Below, in pieces: positions 1 through 8,594 of a DNA stretch of 64,000 bases. This stretch comes from Pedobacter africanus. Its GTDB lineage: Bacteria; Bacteroidota; Bacteroidia; Sphingobacteriales; Sphingobacteriaceae. The notes below the pieces were generated by a model. The model saw nothing but the letters and a program-made list of their open reading frames with translations. It did not search any database and was not told the origin of the DNA. Both the position numbers and the translations under genes were made by a program. How positions within the stretch are numbered: position 1 is the stretch's first letter; each line of letters begins with the position of its first letter. The stretch covers positions 124,001-188,000 of the forward strand of contig NZ_FWXT01000004.1 of assembly GCF_900176535.1 (NCBI RefSeq), read 5' to 3'.

Positions 1-281
1 TGATGACCGCTGCAAGAAAGGACAACCTGAAAGTAAGCATTAAGGGCTTTTTAAATGGGAGCCAGACCGGGGTGGTAGATTTTCTGCTGGCCGACCGCAG
101 TTCAGATGCCTTGAAAAGGACAATAACCATTACCGACTGGATGCCGGTTTCACTGGCCACCCTGGGTAAAGTCGATAAAATTGTTTTCAACCTGGAATCA
201 ACGGACAAAACCGCCGGGGTAATGAACACGCCAAATTATTTCTGCCTGGATGGCATCAGGTTTAAAGAGAATGTAAATTAA
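1..281 (+). CDS. DUF4465-like protein, C-terminal part (5' end outside window)
   Basis: The reading frame is open at the left edge, so this is the tail of a longer protein. The last ~90 residues contain a VDFLLAD segment, an ITDW stretch, LGKVDKIVFNLEST and a closing MNTPNYFCLDGIRF segment. This order matches the C-terminal half of the DUF4465 beta-sandwich found in secreted or surface Bacteroidota proteins. Family membership is recalled from the pattern and no function is known. The thioredoxin-like gene starts 12 nt downstream, so the two are probably co-transcribed. The ATG at position 3 is an internal methionine, not the real start. Confidence 0.7.
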   Translation, partial: MTAARKDNLKVSIKGFLNGSQTGVVDFLLADRSSDALKRTITITDWMPVSLATLGKVDKIVFNLESTDKTAGVMNTPNYFCLDGIRFKENVN

Positions 282-293
282 AATAAAAACCAT

Positions 294-1451
294 ATGTTAC
301 GTAAATTACTTTTGTTAAGCAGTGCTTTACTGGTGCTGATTGCCGGGGGATTTCAGCATTTGAAAGCCCAGAACAGGAAAGTAGACCTGAAAGAGAACCT
401 GCCATTTACTGAGGTGTTAAAAATGGCTAAGGAAAAGAAAAAACTGATCTTTCTTGACTTTGGATCGATTACCTGCAAGCCTTGTATGTACATCAAAAAG
501 GAAGTGCTTACACTGGATAGTGTGGCTGATTTTATCAACGAACGTTTTGTGAGTGTAGATTATAATGTTGGGGCAGAGAAAGACAGGCTAAGAAAACTCT
601 ACAGTGTAGTTGGTGAACCTGTATTGCTGATTCTGGATCAGAACGGTGTTTTGATGCACCGGATGGCGGGAAAAATGGAAGGCAATCAGTTGATGCAGCG
701 GTTTAAGCAGGGGCTTGATGTAAACAATAACTTTGTAGCCCTTACGGCAAGCTACAACAAAGGAACGCGTGATGCCGGGTTTGTATTAAAGTACCTGGAA
801 ACGCTATTCAATGCCAGCGAAACCGAAACCATGAACAAGGTGGTAAAGGAATACCTGCAGGGACCTGTAGAGCGGATTAAAGAACCGGGAGTATGGAGTG
901 TGTTTTACAAGTATGACCAGGATATTGCAAGCCGGGAGATGATGTATATGTTCGACAACCGGGAAGAGTTCTATAAATTGTTTGGTAAGGACAAAGTGGA
1001 CAGTAAGATCAACAAGCTGTATTCAGAAAAATCGATCTTTTACCTGTACGGACATAAGCCGCCTATTGATGACCCTAAGTTCAGGGTGTTGCTCGATTAC
1101 CTGAGGAAAACAGATTACCCAAGGGCAAGTGAATGGCTATGCTATTTTGTACCGGCACAGTATAAATACAAAGACTGGAATAAGCTTGGGCAGGAAGTTG
1201 ACAATATTTATTCCTTTAATGTGCTGAAAGGAAAGTCTGGTGCCAGCTTTAAGGACATGATGCTTACACAGTACATGATGTATTGTGATGATTTAAAAGC
1301 AATGAAATATCCGATCAGATGGAGTGAGGAACTGCTGAATACGGCGGGTACCGATGCTGAGAAAAAACGCTACGCTGCTTCAAGGGCCAGCTTGCTGGAA
1401 AAGGAGAAGAACTTTGACAAGGAAAAGCTGAACTGGACCGATATGAATTAG
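294..1451 (+). CDS. Secreted thioredoxin-like protein with CKPC motif
   Basis: 385 aa. Residues 1-25 are a typical Sec signal (MLRKLLLL, hydrophobic core, ending KAQ), so the protein is periplasmic or surface exposed. A thioredoxin-like fold follows: FLDFGS leads into the redox motif CKPC (Cys61, Cys64), and VGEPVLLILD near residue 105-115 carries the expected cis-proline segment. The C-terminal ~230 residues are alpha-helical-looking and not recognised; many Bacteroidota thioredoxin-family proteins carry such extensions. A disulfide reductase or isomerase role in the envelope is inferred. The gene is last in its transcript, with a strong terminator 20 nt after the stop codon. Confidence 0.75.
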   Translation: MLRKLLLLSSALLVLIAGGFQHLKAQNRKVDLKENLPFTEVLKMAKEKKKLIFLDFGSITCKPCMYIKKEVLTLDSVADFINERFVSVDYNVGAEKDRLRKLYSVVGEPVLLILDQNGVLMHRMAGKMEGNQLMQRFKQGLDVNNNFVALTASYNKGTRDAGFVLKYLETLFNASETETMNKVVKEYLQGPVERIKEPGVWSVFYKYDQDIASREMMYMFDNREEFYKLFGKDKVDSKINKLYSEKSIFYLYGHKPPIDDPKFRVLLDYLRKTDYPRASEWLCYFVPAQYKYKDWNKLGQEVDNIYSFNVLKGKSGASFKDMMLTQYMMYCDDLKAMKYPIRWSEELLNTAGTDAEKKRYAASRASLLEKEKNFDKEKLNWTDMN

Positions 1452-1470
1452 GTCAGCTCATGAAGCATAA

Positions 1471-1504
1471 AAAAAGCACCTTTATTTAATAAAGGTGCTT
1501 TTTT
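1471..1504 (+). terminator. Rho-independent terminator after thioredoxin-like gene
   Basis: Perfect 14-bp inverted repeat: arms 1471-1484 and 1490-1503, core GCACCTTTA / TAAAGGTGC, 5-nt loop. An A-run precedes it and a T-run follows, so it can terminate in both directions. It separates the plus-strand thioredoxin-like gene from the minus-strand small gene ending at 1522. Confidence 0.9.
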
Positions 1505-1521
1505 GTTTCTTAAAAAGAAGA

Positions 1522-1698
1522 TTATCCTTTTGCAGATAATTGAGCTAAAACAGCATTGTTTTTAGCCAATTGATCTTTAGTAGATTGTTTAGATCTGCTT
1601 CCCAACTCAACGTTTGTGGCGCGCTTCAGGAATTTCACATCTAATTTTGCGAAAGTTTTATTTCTTCTGTCTTTTCTTTTTAATCTGGTAACTGCCAT
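1522..1698 (-). CDS. Small basic protein, 58 aa, function unknown
   Basis: 58-residue reading frame starting MAVTRLKRKDRRNKTFAKLD and ending LAQLSAKG. It is very rich in Lys and Arg at the N-terminus, followed by a KFLKRATNVELGSRS segment. I recall similar short lysine-rich proteins annotated as hypothetical in Bacteroidota, but do not recognise a named family. The composition suggests RNA or ribosome binding, by inference only. It starts 28 nt downstream of tRNA-Cys on the same strand with no terminator between them, so both probably share the tRNA promoter. Its 3' end faces the bidirectional terminator at 1471-1504. Confidence 0.75.
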   Translation of the reverse strand: MAVTRLKRKDRRNKTFAKLDVKFLKRATNVELGSRSKQSTKDQLAKNNAVLAQLSAKG

Positions 1699-1726
1699 GT
1701 CAATCTTTTTTATTTATTAATAAATC

Positions 1727-1800
1727 TGGAGGTCGAGAGCGGATTCGAACCGCTGTACAAGGTTTTGCAGACCTCTGCCTAGCCACTCGGCCACTCGACC
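1727..1800 (-). tRNA. tRNA-Cys (GCA)
   Basis: The minus strand folds as a cloverleaf. The acceptor stem is GGTCGAG/CTCGACC, the anticodon loop is CTGCAAA with anticodon GCA, the T-arm contains GGTTCGAATCC, and the discriminator is T as in cysteine tRNAs. The 3' CCA is encoded (1727-1729). Length is 74 nt with CCA. It lies between trmH-like 1855-2598 and the 58-aa gene, with its own promoter at 1818-1847. Confidence 0.95.
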
Positions 1801-1817
1801 TGTTAAAATTCAGGCTG

Positions 1818-1847
1818 CAAAAATAGCAATAATAAGTTACTATGCAA
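1818..1847 (-). promoter_or_regulatory. Bacteroidota-type promoter for tRNA-Cys
   Basis: On the minus strand there is TTG (1845-1847), exactly 19 nt, then TATTTTTG (1818-1825). This matches the -33 TTG and -7 TAnnTTTG consensus described for the primary sigma factor of Bacteroidota. Transcription would start about 6-10 nt downstream, just before the tRNA 5' end at 1800. Confidence 0.75.
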
Positions 1848-1854
1848 TTAATTT

Positions 1855-2598
1855 CTAAAAATTTCTGGCGATGTCAGCACATAATATTGCGGCCGAGATG
1901 GCAACATTCAGAGACTCAGCGTGCCCAACACGTGGAATGGTTACAGGATGGCTGATTGATTTCATCACTTCCGGTGTAATTCCCTGCCCTTCGTTGCCCA
2001 AAATCACCAGGCCTTCTTTGCCCCATTTTGTCTCATAGACACTGGTCCCATTTAGTACAGCACCAAAAACAGGGAGTTCAATGTGTTTTAAAAAAGCTGG
2101 CAAATCTTCATAATAAATATTTATGCGGCTTAAAGAGCCCATAGTGGCCTGTACGGTCTTCGGGTTGTAAACTTCTACACAATTGTCTGAACAGATGATC
2201 TGTTTAAAGCCAAACCAGTCGGCTGTGCGGATAATGGTACCCATATTGCCGGGGTCCTGCACACCGTCGAGTACCAGTGAAAATACATTTTTCAGCGTCT
2301 TTGTGTCCAGTACAGGGCTTTCAGGAATATTAACCAGGGCCAGTATGCCCTGAGGGGCTTGCAGTGTACTAATCTTATCCAGTTCAGCGTTGTTTACTTC
2401 AAATAACTTTATATTTGCCGGTAAAGCTGGAAGTAAGGACCGGTATTGTTCCAGGTAGTAAATACTGTGTACCTGGTAGTTGGATTGTATAAATTCTACG
2501 ATAGATTTTATACCTTCAATAATAAATATTCCGTTTTCTTTGCGGTACTTTTTTTGATGTAACGATTTTATAAAACTTATCTGTGATTTTGAAAGCAT
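1855..2598 (-). CDS. TrmH/SpoU-family RNA 2'-O-ribose methyltransferase
   Basis: 247 aa from the ATG at 2598. An upstream TTG at 2634 would add 12 residues, but the ATG is preferred and gives the usual start MLSKSQISFIKSL. The N-terminal substrate-binding domain contains KENGIFIIEG. The SpoU knot has all three motifs: DPGNMGTIIRTADWFGF (motif 1), VILGNEGQGI (motif 2) and IPRVGHAESLNVAISAAI (motif 3). It uses S-adenosylmethionine to methylate a ribose in rRNA or tRNA; the target cannot be told from sequence. It is divergent from the TamL-like gene, and the two 5' ends overlap by 16 nt if that gene starts at 2583. Confidence 0.9.
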   Translation of the reverse strand: MLSKSQISFIKSLHQKKYRKENGIFIIEGIKSIVEFIQSNYQVHSIYYLEQYRSLLPALPANIKLFEVNNAELDKISTLQAPQGILALVNIPESPVLDTKTLKNVFSLVLDGVQDPGNMGTIIRTADWFGFKQIICSDNCVEVYNPKTVQATMGSLSRINIYYEDLPAFLKHIELPVFGAVLNGTSVYETKWGKEGLVILGNEGQGITPEVMKSISHPVTIPRVGHAESLNVAISAAILCADIARNF

Positions 2599-4979
2599 AC
2601 CACGATTATAAAAAGAATGTTCTGTTTCCTGCAATATTACTATTTATTATTGTTTTTGTTACAGCATGTTCATCAACAAAGTACATTGCCGATTACCAGT
2701 CGATCGTAAAAAAGGTAGAGATAGACAGTGTCCCGAAGGAATTTGAAGAGGAAGCGCTGAATTATATACAGAAAGACATCAGGCCTTCCTCAAAAATCGG
2801 TATCAACGTATTGATCTATAATATGTTCAATACCAAAGATGGGAAGTATAAAACCAGCAATATTAAACCCCTGGGCACCCCGCCGCCAATTTTAGACAGT
2901 GCGCTTGTAGAAATTTCGCGCAATCAGATAGAGAAGTACCTGATGAGCAAGGGGTATTTTAATGCAAAGGTTAAATCTGGTATTGCCGTGAAGGACAAGC
3001 GGGCTGAGGTTTCTTTTAAGGCGAACCCGGGAACACCTTTTTCGGTAAATAAAGTAGAGTATGATATCCCTGACCAGAAAATTAAAGAATTGTACTTGGG
3101 CAACAAAGATGCGTTTAGCCATCTGAAAGAAGGCAAACGTTATGATGATGATTCATTGGCTTACGAAAGGGACCAGATCTATCAGGTGATGAAGCAGAAT
3201 GGTTACTTTGATTTTTCGAGGCCTTATATCAAGTTTACGGTAGATTCTAACCTGAACAACAGCAAGGCTAACGTGAAGCTGATTATTGACAACCCTGTAG
3301 ACAAACCCCGGCATGCGCAGTACGACATCGGCGAAACCAATATTTTGATTGCGCCAAATGCAGATGGTTTCCCGGATTCTATGGAACTCAATAAAAGGAT
3401 CTACAAAGGTGTGAGGTATACAGACCTGTCTAAAAAGTTCAGGAGGAACCCGATTTCCCGGTATAATTTTTTACAGGAGGGTGAGCGGTATGACATCAGG
3501 AACGAAAGTCTGACCTATGACCGCATGTATGAGCTGAGTGTATTTAAAAATGTTAAAATAGAATATAACCGGCCGAAAGATAGCGCTCTTGTGGTAAACC
3601 CTGTGATTCAGCTGATTCCTCAAAAGATCATGAGCAACAGGATAGAAGGGGAAATTCCTTTTAATGCAGGTACGGTAGGTTTTACCTTAAGTAATACCTA
3701 TACCAACAATAATCTTTTCAGGGGAACCGAAAAATTTGAATTCCAGATTAAAGGCGGATTGCAATCCAGACTTGGACAGGGAACCTCTATTTTTAAGGAC
3801 ATTTACCAGCGCGATTTTTCTGTTAGTGCAAATTTAACCGTTCCACGTTTGATGCTGCCTTTTATCAGTGCCAGGCCAAGCAGAAGGGGGGGGATGCCAC
3901 GTACGATATTTTCATCAAGCTACGTTTATGGTTTGCAGAAAAACGCTTTTACGCGTAAGGTAATCCTTACTTCTGTGGCGTATGAATTCAGGGAATCAAA
4001 ATCAAAGATTCATACAGTAACACCGCTGAATTTTGAGTATAGGTTTGGTAATGTACTGCTGGATTCTCTGAGTTCAAATGGAGCATTTGCAAATAACAAT
4101 AATATCGTAAACCTGCTTTTGCTAGATAGAAAAAATGTAACTTTTGGCGTTAAATATACCTTTTCATTGAATGCCGAAAAACTGCTTACAAATTCAAGTT
4201 TTATATATTTCAGGGGTGACATAGATCTTGCCGGTAATTTAATGCAGGGCCTTTCAAGATTGTTTAAAACCAGGGTAGATACTGCTGGTTTCAGAACTAT
4301 ATTTGGGGTACAGTTTAACCAATATGTACGGCCTGAGTTTGATGTGCGTTGGTATAAATCGCTTGGCGGAGACAAGCAATTTGTAGCCAGAATAAATACA
4401 GGGATTGGTTATGCCTATGGAAATTCCAAAGAAACAGGTATTCCATTCGAAAAGATGTTTTACGCCGGAGGATCGAGTGGGGTGCGGGCCTGGCAGGCAA
4501 GGACACTTGGTCCTGGAAACTATAATAGAGGGGAAAGCCTGGTTTCAGAGGAAGTCAGGAAGGCGCTTTTTGGTTTTGATCAGACCGGCGAACTACATAT
4601 TGAAACCAATTTTGAATACCGGTATAAACTGTTGAATAAATTTTTTGGTGCTAAGCTAAAGGGAGCTGTATTTCTGGATGCAGGGAATATCTGGAACGTC
4701 TCAAGCGGTGCATCAGAAACCAGATTTGACTTTAAAAAACTGGGCAGCCAAATGGCACTGGGTGCAGGTACAGGCTTCAGATACGATGTACAGTACTTTG
4801 TATTCAGGTTTGACATAGGCCTGAAGCTGAAAGACCCACAGTTTACCGGATCAGACCAATGGGTGATCAGTAAGTTCCTGGGTGGAGGAAAAGCCTTCAG
4901 AAGTGCCTACGATGCCGCCAATACGCCCGACAGGTATCGCTTTGTACAATACAATTTTGGGATAGGTATGCCTTTCTAG
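2583..4979 (+). CDS. tamL: TamL-like lipidated Omp85 outer-membrane protein (POTRA plus barrel)
   Basis: 798 aa. The start is GTG (2583) or TTG (2589); there is no ATG before the signal sequence. A hydrophobic stretch ends in VTAC, so Cys29 is a lipobox cysteine. POTRA-like segments follow (for example VDSVPKEF, ISRNQIEKYLMSKGYFNAKV and LAYERDQIYQVMKQNGYFDF), then from about residue 360 a 16-strand-type barrel ending in MPF with a terminal Phe. GGSSGVRAWQARTLGPG near residue 630 corresponds to the conserved Omp85 loop-6 motif region. Lipidated TamA homologues called TamL are known in Bacteroidota and help with outer-membrane assembly or lipid transport. No TamB is adjacent. It converges on the 176-aa gene with a 4-nt overlap. 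Confidence 0.75.
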   Translation: MILKAYHDYKKNVLFPAILLFIIVFVTACSSTKYIADYQSIVKKVEIDSVPKEFEEEALNYIQKDIRPSSKIGINVLIYNMFNTKDGKYKTSNIKPLGTPPPILDSALVEISRNQIEKYLMSKGYFNAKVKSGIAVKDKRAEVSFKANPGTPFSVNKVEYDIPDQKIKELYLGNKDAFSHLKEGKRYDDDSLAYERDQIYQVMKQNGYFDFSRPYIKFTVDSNLNNSKANVKLIIDNPVDKPRHAQYDIGETNILIAPNADGFPDSMELNKRIYKGVRYTDLSKKFRRNPISRYNFLQEGERYDIRNESLTYDRMYELSVFKNVKIEYNRPKDSALVVNPVIQLIPQKIMSNRIEGEIPFNAGTVGFTLSNTYTNNNLFRGTEKFEFQIKGGLQSRLGQGTSIFKDIYQRDFSVSANLTVPRLMLPFISARPSRRGGMPRTIFSSSYVYGLQKNAFTRKVILTSVAYEFRESKSKIHTVTPLNFEYRFGNVLLDSLSSNGAFANNNNIVNLLLLDRKNVTFGVKYTFSLNAEKLLTNSSFIYFRGDIDLAGNLMQGLSRLFKTRVDTAGFRTIFGVQFNQYVRPEFDVRWYKSLGGDKQFVARINTGIGYAYGNSKETGIPFEKMFYAGGSSGVRAWQARTLGPGNYNRGESLVSEEVRKALFGFDQTGELHIETNFEYRYKLLNKFFGAKLKGAVFLDAGNIWNVSSGASETRFDFKKLGSQMALGAGTGFRYDVQYFVFRFDIGLKLKDPQFTGSDQWVISKFLGGGKAFRSAYDAANTPDRYRFVQYNFGIGMPF

Positions 4980-5506
4980 AACAGGCTTTTTAAGCCATCA
5001 AATATCGTTTCAAAAAATGTAGAGAGGTTTAAGCCATTGCTGTGGTTGAAATATATGAAAACGATCATAATGATAACAGCAACTATAATAAACTTTCTGA
5101 AGGCAAAAGCCAGGAAAATGATCAGCGCCGGAAAAAGGATCAGCCACATGCTGTTAATGGCATAAGGATCCAGGCCTCGCTCATTTTTATACACGTACAG
5201 CAACTTGCTATGTGTGCCTTTATCATTCTGGTGTTTGATGTAAACAAATGCAGAACGCTCCAGTTGAAGCGGTAATACCGCTACGCCACTGTGAAACGTT
5301 AAGGGCTGTGTAAAACCGCTAACCGTAAAAGTGTACAATCCGTTAATGTTTTCTATGGGGTTGCCTGATGAGTCGGCTGCAATAATGGCCAGCTTACTGT
5401 TTTTTAAAAGGTTTTCTTTGACGATAAAATTATTGATGTCTGATTTCTGCGCAAAGGCCATAGCGCTGATGGCCAAAAACAGGAGCATTAAACCAAGTTG
5501 TCTCAT
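4976..5506 (-). CDS. Small exported membrane protein, unknown function
   Basis: 176 aa with an N-terminal signal peptide (MRQLGLMLLFLAISAMAFAQ). An extracytoplasmic domain of about 100 residues looks like a short beta-sandwich (ENINGLYTFTVSGFTQPLTF). Two adjacent hydrophobic segments at about 118-155 (SMWLILFPALIIFLAFAF and FIIVAVIIMIVFIYF) follow, with a short tail. No family recognised. Its ATG overlaps the stop of the patatin-like gene (ATGA, 5503-5506), which indicates translational coupling, so it is likely to serve the same function. Its stop codon shares CTAG with the stop of the opposing TamL-like gene. Confidence 0.7.
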   Translation of the reverse strand: MRQLGLMLLFLAISAMAFAQKSDINNFIVKENLLKNSKLAIIAADSSGNPIENINGLYTFTVSGFTQPLTFHSGVAVLPLQLERSAFVYIKHQNDKGTHSKLLYVYKNERGLDPYAINSMWLILFPALIIFLAFAFRKFIIVAVIIMIVFIYFNHSNGLNLSTFFETIFDGLKSLF

Positions 5507-7824
5507 TCTGTTGATCGTTTATTGTAAATTAAGTACCCCAAATGTAGCAAAACACCGTTTCTTTTTATCGGGTTGTCGTATAAATTATAACTCAGGCCTA
5601 TCGGGCCTAAAGGGGTATGGTATACCAATCCAGCTGTACCTGCATAATGCCATTGGGTAAAAGCTTTTTTATGGGCCACTTCCTGGAAGTTTATTTTTTC
5701 AAATTCCCGGTAAGGAAGAAATACATAGCCTTCTAGCCTTAGGTCCAGGTTTCTTTTGACGTTGTAAATATTTTTAATGCCCCCTGCAAGGTAAGATGTG
5801 GCTCTGAAATTTTCCAGAAATACAGATCGGCTGTCTTGCAAAGGATAAAATGCGGGTGCCGCAAGCAGGCTCGAATAATAATTTGAAAACAGCGGTATGT
5901 TCGAAAATACGGCTTCGGCTTGATACCCCAGGGTATACCTGCCCAGGTGGAAGAAATAATTTTCGTCGCTGGCTTTGATCTTTATCCATTGCCTGAACTG
6001 TCTGCTTACACTTACTTTCGAAGCAAGCATACTTCCTGATCCATTGATATTACCCGGGGTATAACTTTCCCTGCCCGCAAAATACCCGAAGCTGAGCAGG
6101 AAGTTACGGCCCCTGCTGGCATATTGCTTGCGGTTAAAGGTATATTGTTCAAAAGAAAGCGCAGATAAGGATCCGGTGAGGATTGTTTTTTCAAGTACGT
6201 CACCGATGGCAAAGGTATTGTTCGGGCTATACCTGTCGTTGTTATTGATAAAGGCACTGCTCAGGGTGATCTTTGCATTCCTGTTTAGGGGCATACCCAT
6301 TTTAAGCTCTATTTTTTGGTCAGACTGCTCTATATAAGTCGGATGCGGGTTTTCAATAAAAATGGAGCTGGTATTGTAATAGTTAAAGTGGTTATAGGTT
6401 ACGTCGGCAGCCAGGAAAAGGGGCAAACCAGAAGGATAATCTATGCGGCCATTCATTTGCAGGGATTCGTAAAAACGTCCTGAATAAAGGTTCACACCAA
6501 AAGTATAAGCCTTCTTGTTAAGATAATTGTACTGTACGCCCAGGAAAACATTGCTGATGGGACGGGTAGAGATATTACCTCCGAAATCAATTTTGAGGCT
6601 TTTGCGGGGCTGGGCCAGTATGTCGAAGTTGTAACTGTCTGCTACCGGGTTATAAGTTATTTTAGGGTAAATGGTTTCAAAAGTTTCATCGGCAACCAAT
6701 TTATAATAGCCCTGTTTAATGTCGTTCAGGTTAAATGTGGGTTTATCGCTTTTAAAAAGACGTTCTATGTACTTTTTCTGCTGGTTGTTTACCCCGGTAA
6801 CTATTACACTGCTGAACAGAAGATCAGGTTTTTTACTGTTAAAGTCTTTTCGCCTGGTCATGAGCTCGTGGATGTTAACGCGCCTTTTGACTTTCTTTTT
6901 GATTTGCTCCATAGTGGCCATAGTGGCGTCGTAGCCTTGTTTGATCAGCGCTTCCACAGGGTTAAAATTGGTTACGCTATAGTCTTTCAGGTCGGGCTGG
7001 ATGTATACACCGTTTTCACCGATCAGGGTAGAGTCGGATTTTGAGAGGAACATAAATACCATTAACCGGTTCATCAGCCGCTCATCACGGTTCTTAGGAT
7101 ATTCGTTGTAGGTTTTTGAGGATACATTGGCACCGATCATCAGGTCGGGGTTAAACTCCTTTTTCATCACATCGGCCGGGAAGTTATTGTATAGCCCACC
7201 ATCAAAAACATATTTTTCGTCCAGTTTTATGGGCCGGTACACCAGGGGGACGGTCATGGTAGCCCTTACCGCTTCCGCAAGGCTGCCTTTTTTTACGGTA
7301 ATGCTGGTTTGCGACAAGACATCGGACACCATACACCGGTAGGGTACAAACAGGTTGTCAAAATTGTCTTTGGATGCAGCAGATGCCTGTGAAAAAAGCT
7401 CGAGTAAAGCGAAATTCAAGGGGATGTCGTTCACAAGGTTTGATCTGAAACTCATACGCAAACTGGTATCGAGCGAAAGCTTCGCTGTAATGATTGAAGG
7501 GTTCAGTGGCTTTTTCTGGAAGAAAAAGGAGTAGTCACTTTTAAACCTTCCGCTTACCCAATCCTGAAACTCCGCGCTTAATGCCAGTTTCTCGATTTGT
7601 GTGGGCGAATAGCCTGCAGCATACAAGGCACCAACAATGCCACCCATAGAAGTGCCGGTAATGTAATCTATCGGGATGTTGTTTTCTTCGAGCGCCTTTA
7701 ATGTGCCAATGTGTGCAATGCCTTTGGCGCCTCCGCCACTCAATACCAGTCCAACCTTCTGGCCATAACCCGGAAATGCCAGAACAGCAAGGATGATGAT
7801 AAACAATTGCTTACAAATGATCAC
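5503..7824 (-). CDS. Patatin-like phospholipase with POTRA and outer-membrane barrel
   Basis: 773 aa. A signal peptide ends near residue 21. The patatin domain has the oxyanion loop SGGGAKG (30-35), the nucleophile box GTSMGG (Ser59) and the catalytic DGG (Asp208), so a Ser-Asp dyad phospholipase A is intact. From about residue 325 a POTRA-like segment (NNQQKKYIERLFKSDKPTFNLNDIKQGYY) leads into an Omp85-like barrel with many alternating aromatic strands to the C-terminus. This is the PlpD-type architecture, in which a barrel anchors or exports the lipase domain. It belongs to a minus-strand operon with the genes at 7855-8592 and 4976-5506. Confidence 0.9.
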   Translation of the reverse strand: MIICKQLFIIILAVLAFPGYGQKVGLVLSGGGAKGIAHIGTLKALEENNIPIDYITGTSMGGIVGALYAAGYSPTQIEKLALSAEFQDWVSGRFKSDYSFFFQKKPLNPSIITAKLSLDTSLRMSFRSNLVNDIPLNFALLELFSQASAASKDNFDNLFVPYRCMVSDVLSQTSITVKKGSLAEAVRATMTVPLVYRPIKLDEKYVFDGGLYNNFPADVMKKEFNPDLMIGANVSSKTYNEYPKNRDERLMNRLMVFMFLSKSDSTLIGENGVYIQPDLKDYSVTNFNPVEALIKQGYDATMATMEQIKKKVKRRVNIHELMTRRKDFNSKKPDLLFSSVIVTGVNNQQKKYIERLFKSDKPTFNLNDIKQGYYKLVADETFETIYPKITYNPVADSYNFDILAQPRKSLKIDFGGNISTRPISNVFLGVQYNYLNKKAYTFGVNLYSGRFYESLQMNGRIDYPSGLPLFLAADVTYNHFNYYNTSSIFIENPHPTYIEQSDQKIELKMGMPLNRNAKITLSSAFINNNDRYSPNNTFAIGDVLEKTILTGSLSALSFEQYTFNRKQYASRGRNFLLSFGYFAGRESYTPGNINGSGSMLASKVSVSRQFRQWIKIKASDENYFFHLGRYTLGYQAEAVFSNIPLFSNYYSSLLAAPAFYPLQDSRSVFLENFRATSYLAGGIKNIYNVKRNLDLRLEGYVFLPYREFEKINFQEVAHKKAFTQWHYAGTAGLVYHTPLGPIGLSYNLYDNPIKRNGVLLHLGYLIYNKRSTE

Positions 7825-7854
7825 ACCCTAAAAATAGGGAAATTAGTTCAAAAT

Positions 7855-8592
7855 TTATTCTCCATCAGCACCGGTAATGAGCACGGTAAAATTGTAGGAT
7901 AGTTTATCCCCCTTTTTTAGGTGATGCTCACCGCTATAATTGTCGGCCAGTATGGCTTTACCCTTTTGTTCTATATGAATACCACCTTTACCTGAGTTTG
8001 ACCATGATGAAGGCAGGGTATTACTTTCATTACTGCTCAGCTGGTATTGCAACCCGCCTGCCATATCACCAAGCCAGACTTTATCCTCTCCTTTATGGGC
8101 AGAAGTCCATTTCCAATCCACCACATCCGGGCGTTTTTGTTCTGTTAAGCCCAGTCCTTTGATAGAACCGGCAGCTTCAGGGGTAATGGGCAGGTGCAAT
8201 CGGATGTTGTCCAGATCGATATCATTAATGGCAGTAACTTCAACTGCATAAGAGAGCAGGCCTTTCGCAGTTAAGCTTGCATTTACCTGCATGGTCAGGC
8301 TATCGGAAACATTTTTTACAGACCATTTTATCTCCCCGGGTTTCTGGTCAGAAAATTTCAGGACCTCGCTTCTCAGCTTAAGGTCTTTATGATTTGAGCT
8401 TACAGGCAAATGGAAGTGGATAGGTTCAGTAATCAGCTTCAGCGAAGTCTGGATCATGGCCGGAAAACCATCAGAATTCAGGACTACCTGCTTTCCGGGA
8501 ATGGAAATGGTTTTATCGTTAATTGTAAGTTTTTGTGCAGCTGCAGTTTTACCCAGTAGCAAAACCATAAAAAGGGCAATGATCTGTTTCAT
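7855..8592 (-). CDS. Secreted DUF6067-like N-terminal domain, apparently lacking the catalytic part
   Basis: 245 aa with a signal peptide (to about residue 19, TAAAQ). The rest resembles the N-terminal beta-sandwich of large DUF6067/glycoside-hydrolase-like proteins: GLGLTEQKRPDVVDWKW, then WLGDMAGGLQYQL, then WSNSGKGGIHIEQ, then NYSGEHHLKKGDKLSYNFTVLITG. In the family this is followed by a TIM-barrel of several hundred residues; here the frame stops 6 residues after the LITG segment. Either a real single-domain binding protein or a truncated enzyme. It starts 2 nt after the upstream sensor-like gene ends, so they are co-transcribed. The family match is from memory and moderate. Confidence 0.6.
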   Translation of the reverse strand: MKQIIALFMVLLLGKTAAAQKLTINDKTISIPGKQVVLNSDGFPAMIQTSLKLITEPIHFHLPVSSNHKDLKLRSEVLKFSDQKPGEIKWSVKNVSDSLTMQVNASLTAKGLLSYAVEVTAINDIDLDNIRLHLPITPEAAGSIKGLGLTEQKRPDVVDWKWTSAHKGEDKVWLGDMAGGLQYQLSSNESNTLPSSWSNSGKGGIHIEQKGKAILADNYSGEHHLKKGDKLSYNFTVLITGADGE

Positions 8593-8594
8593 TT

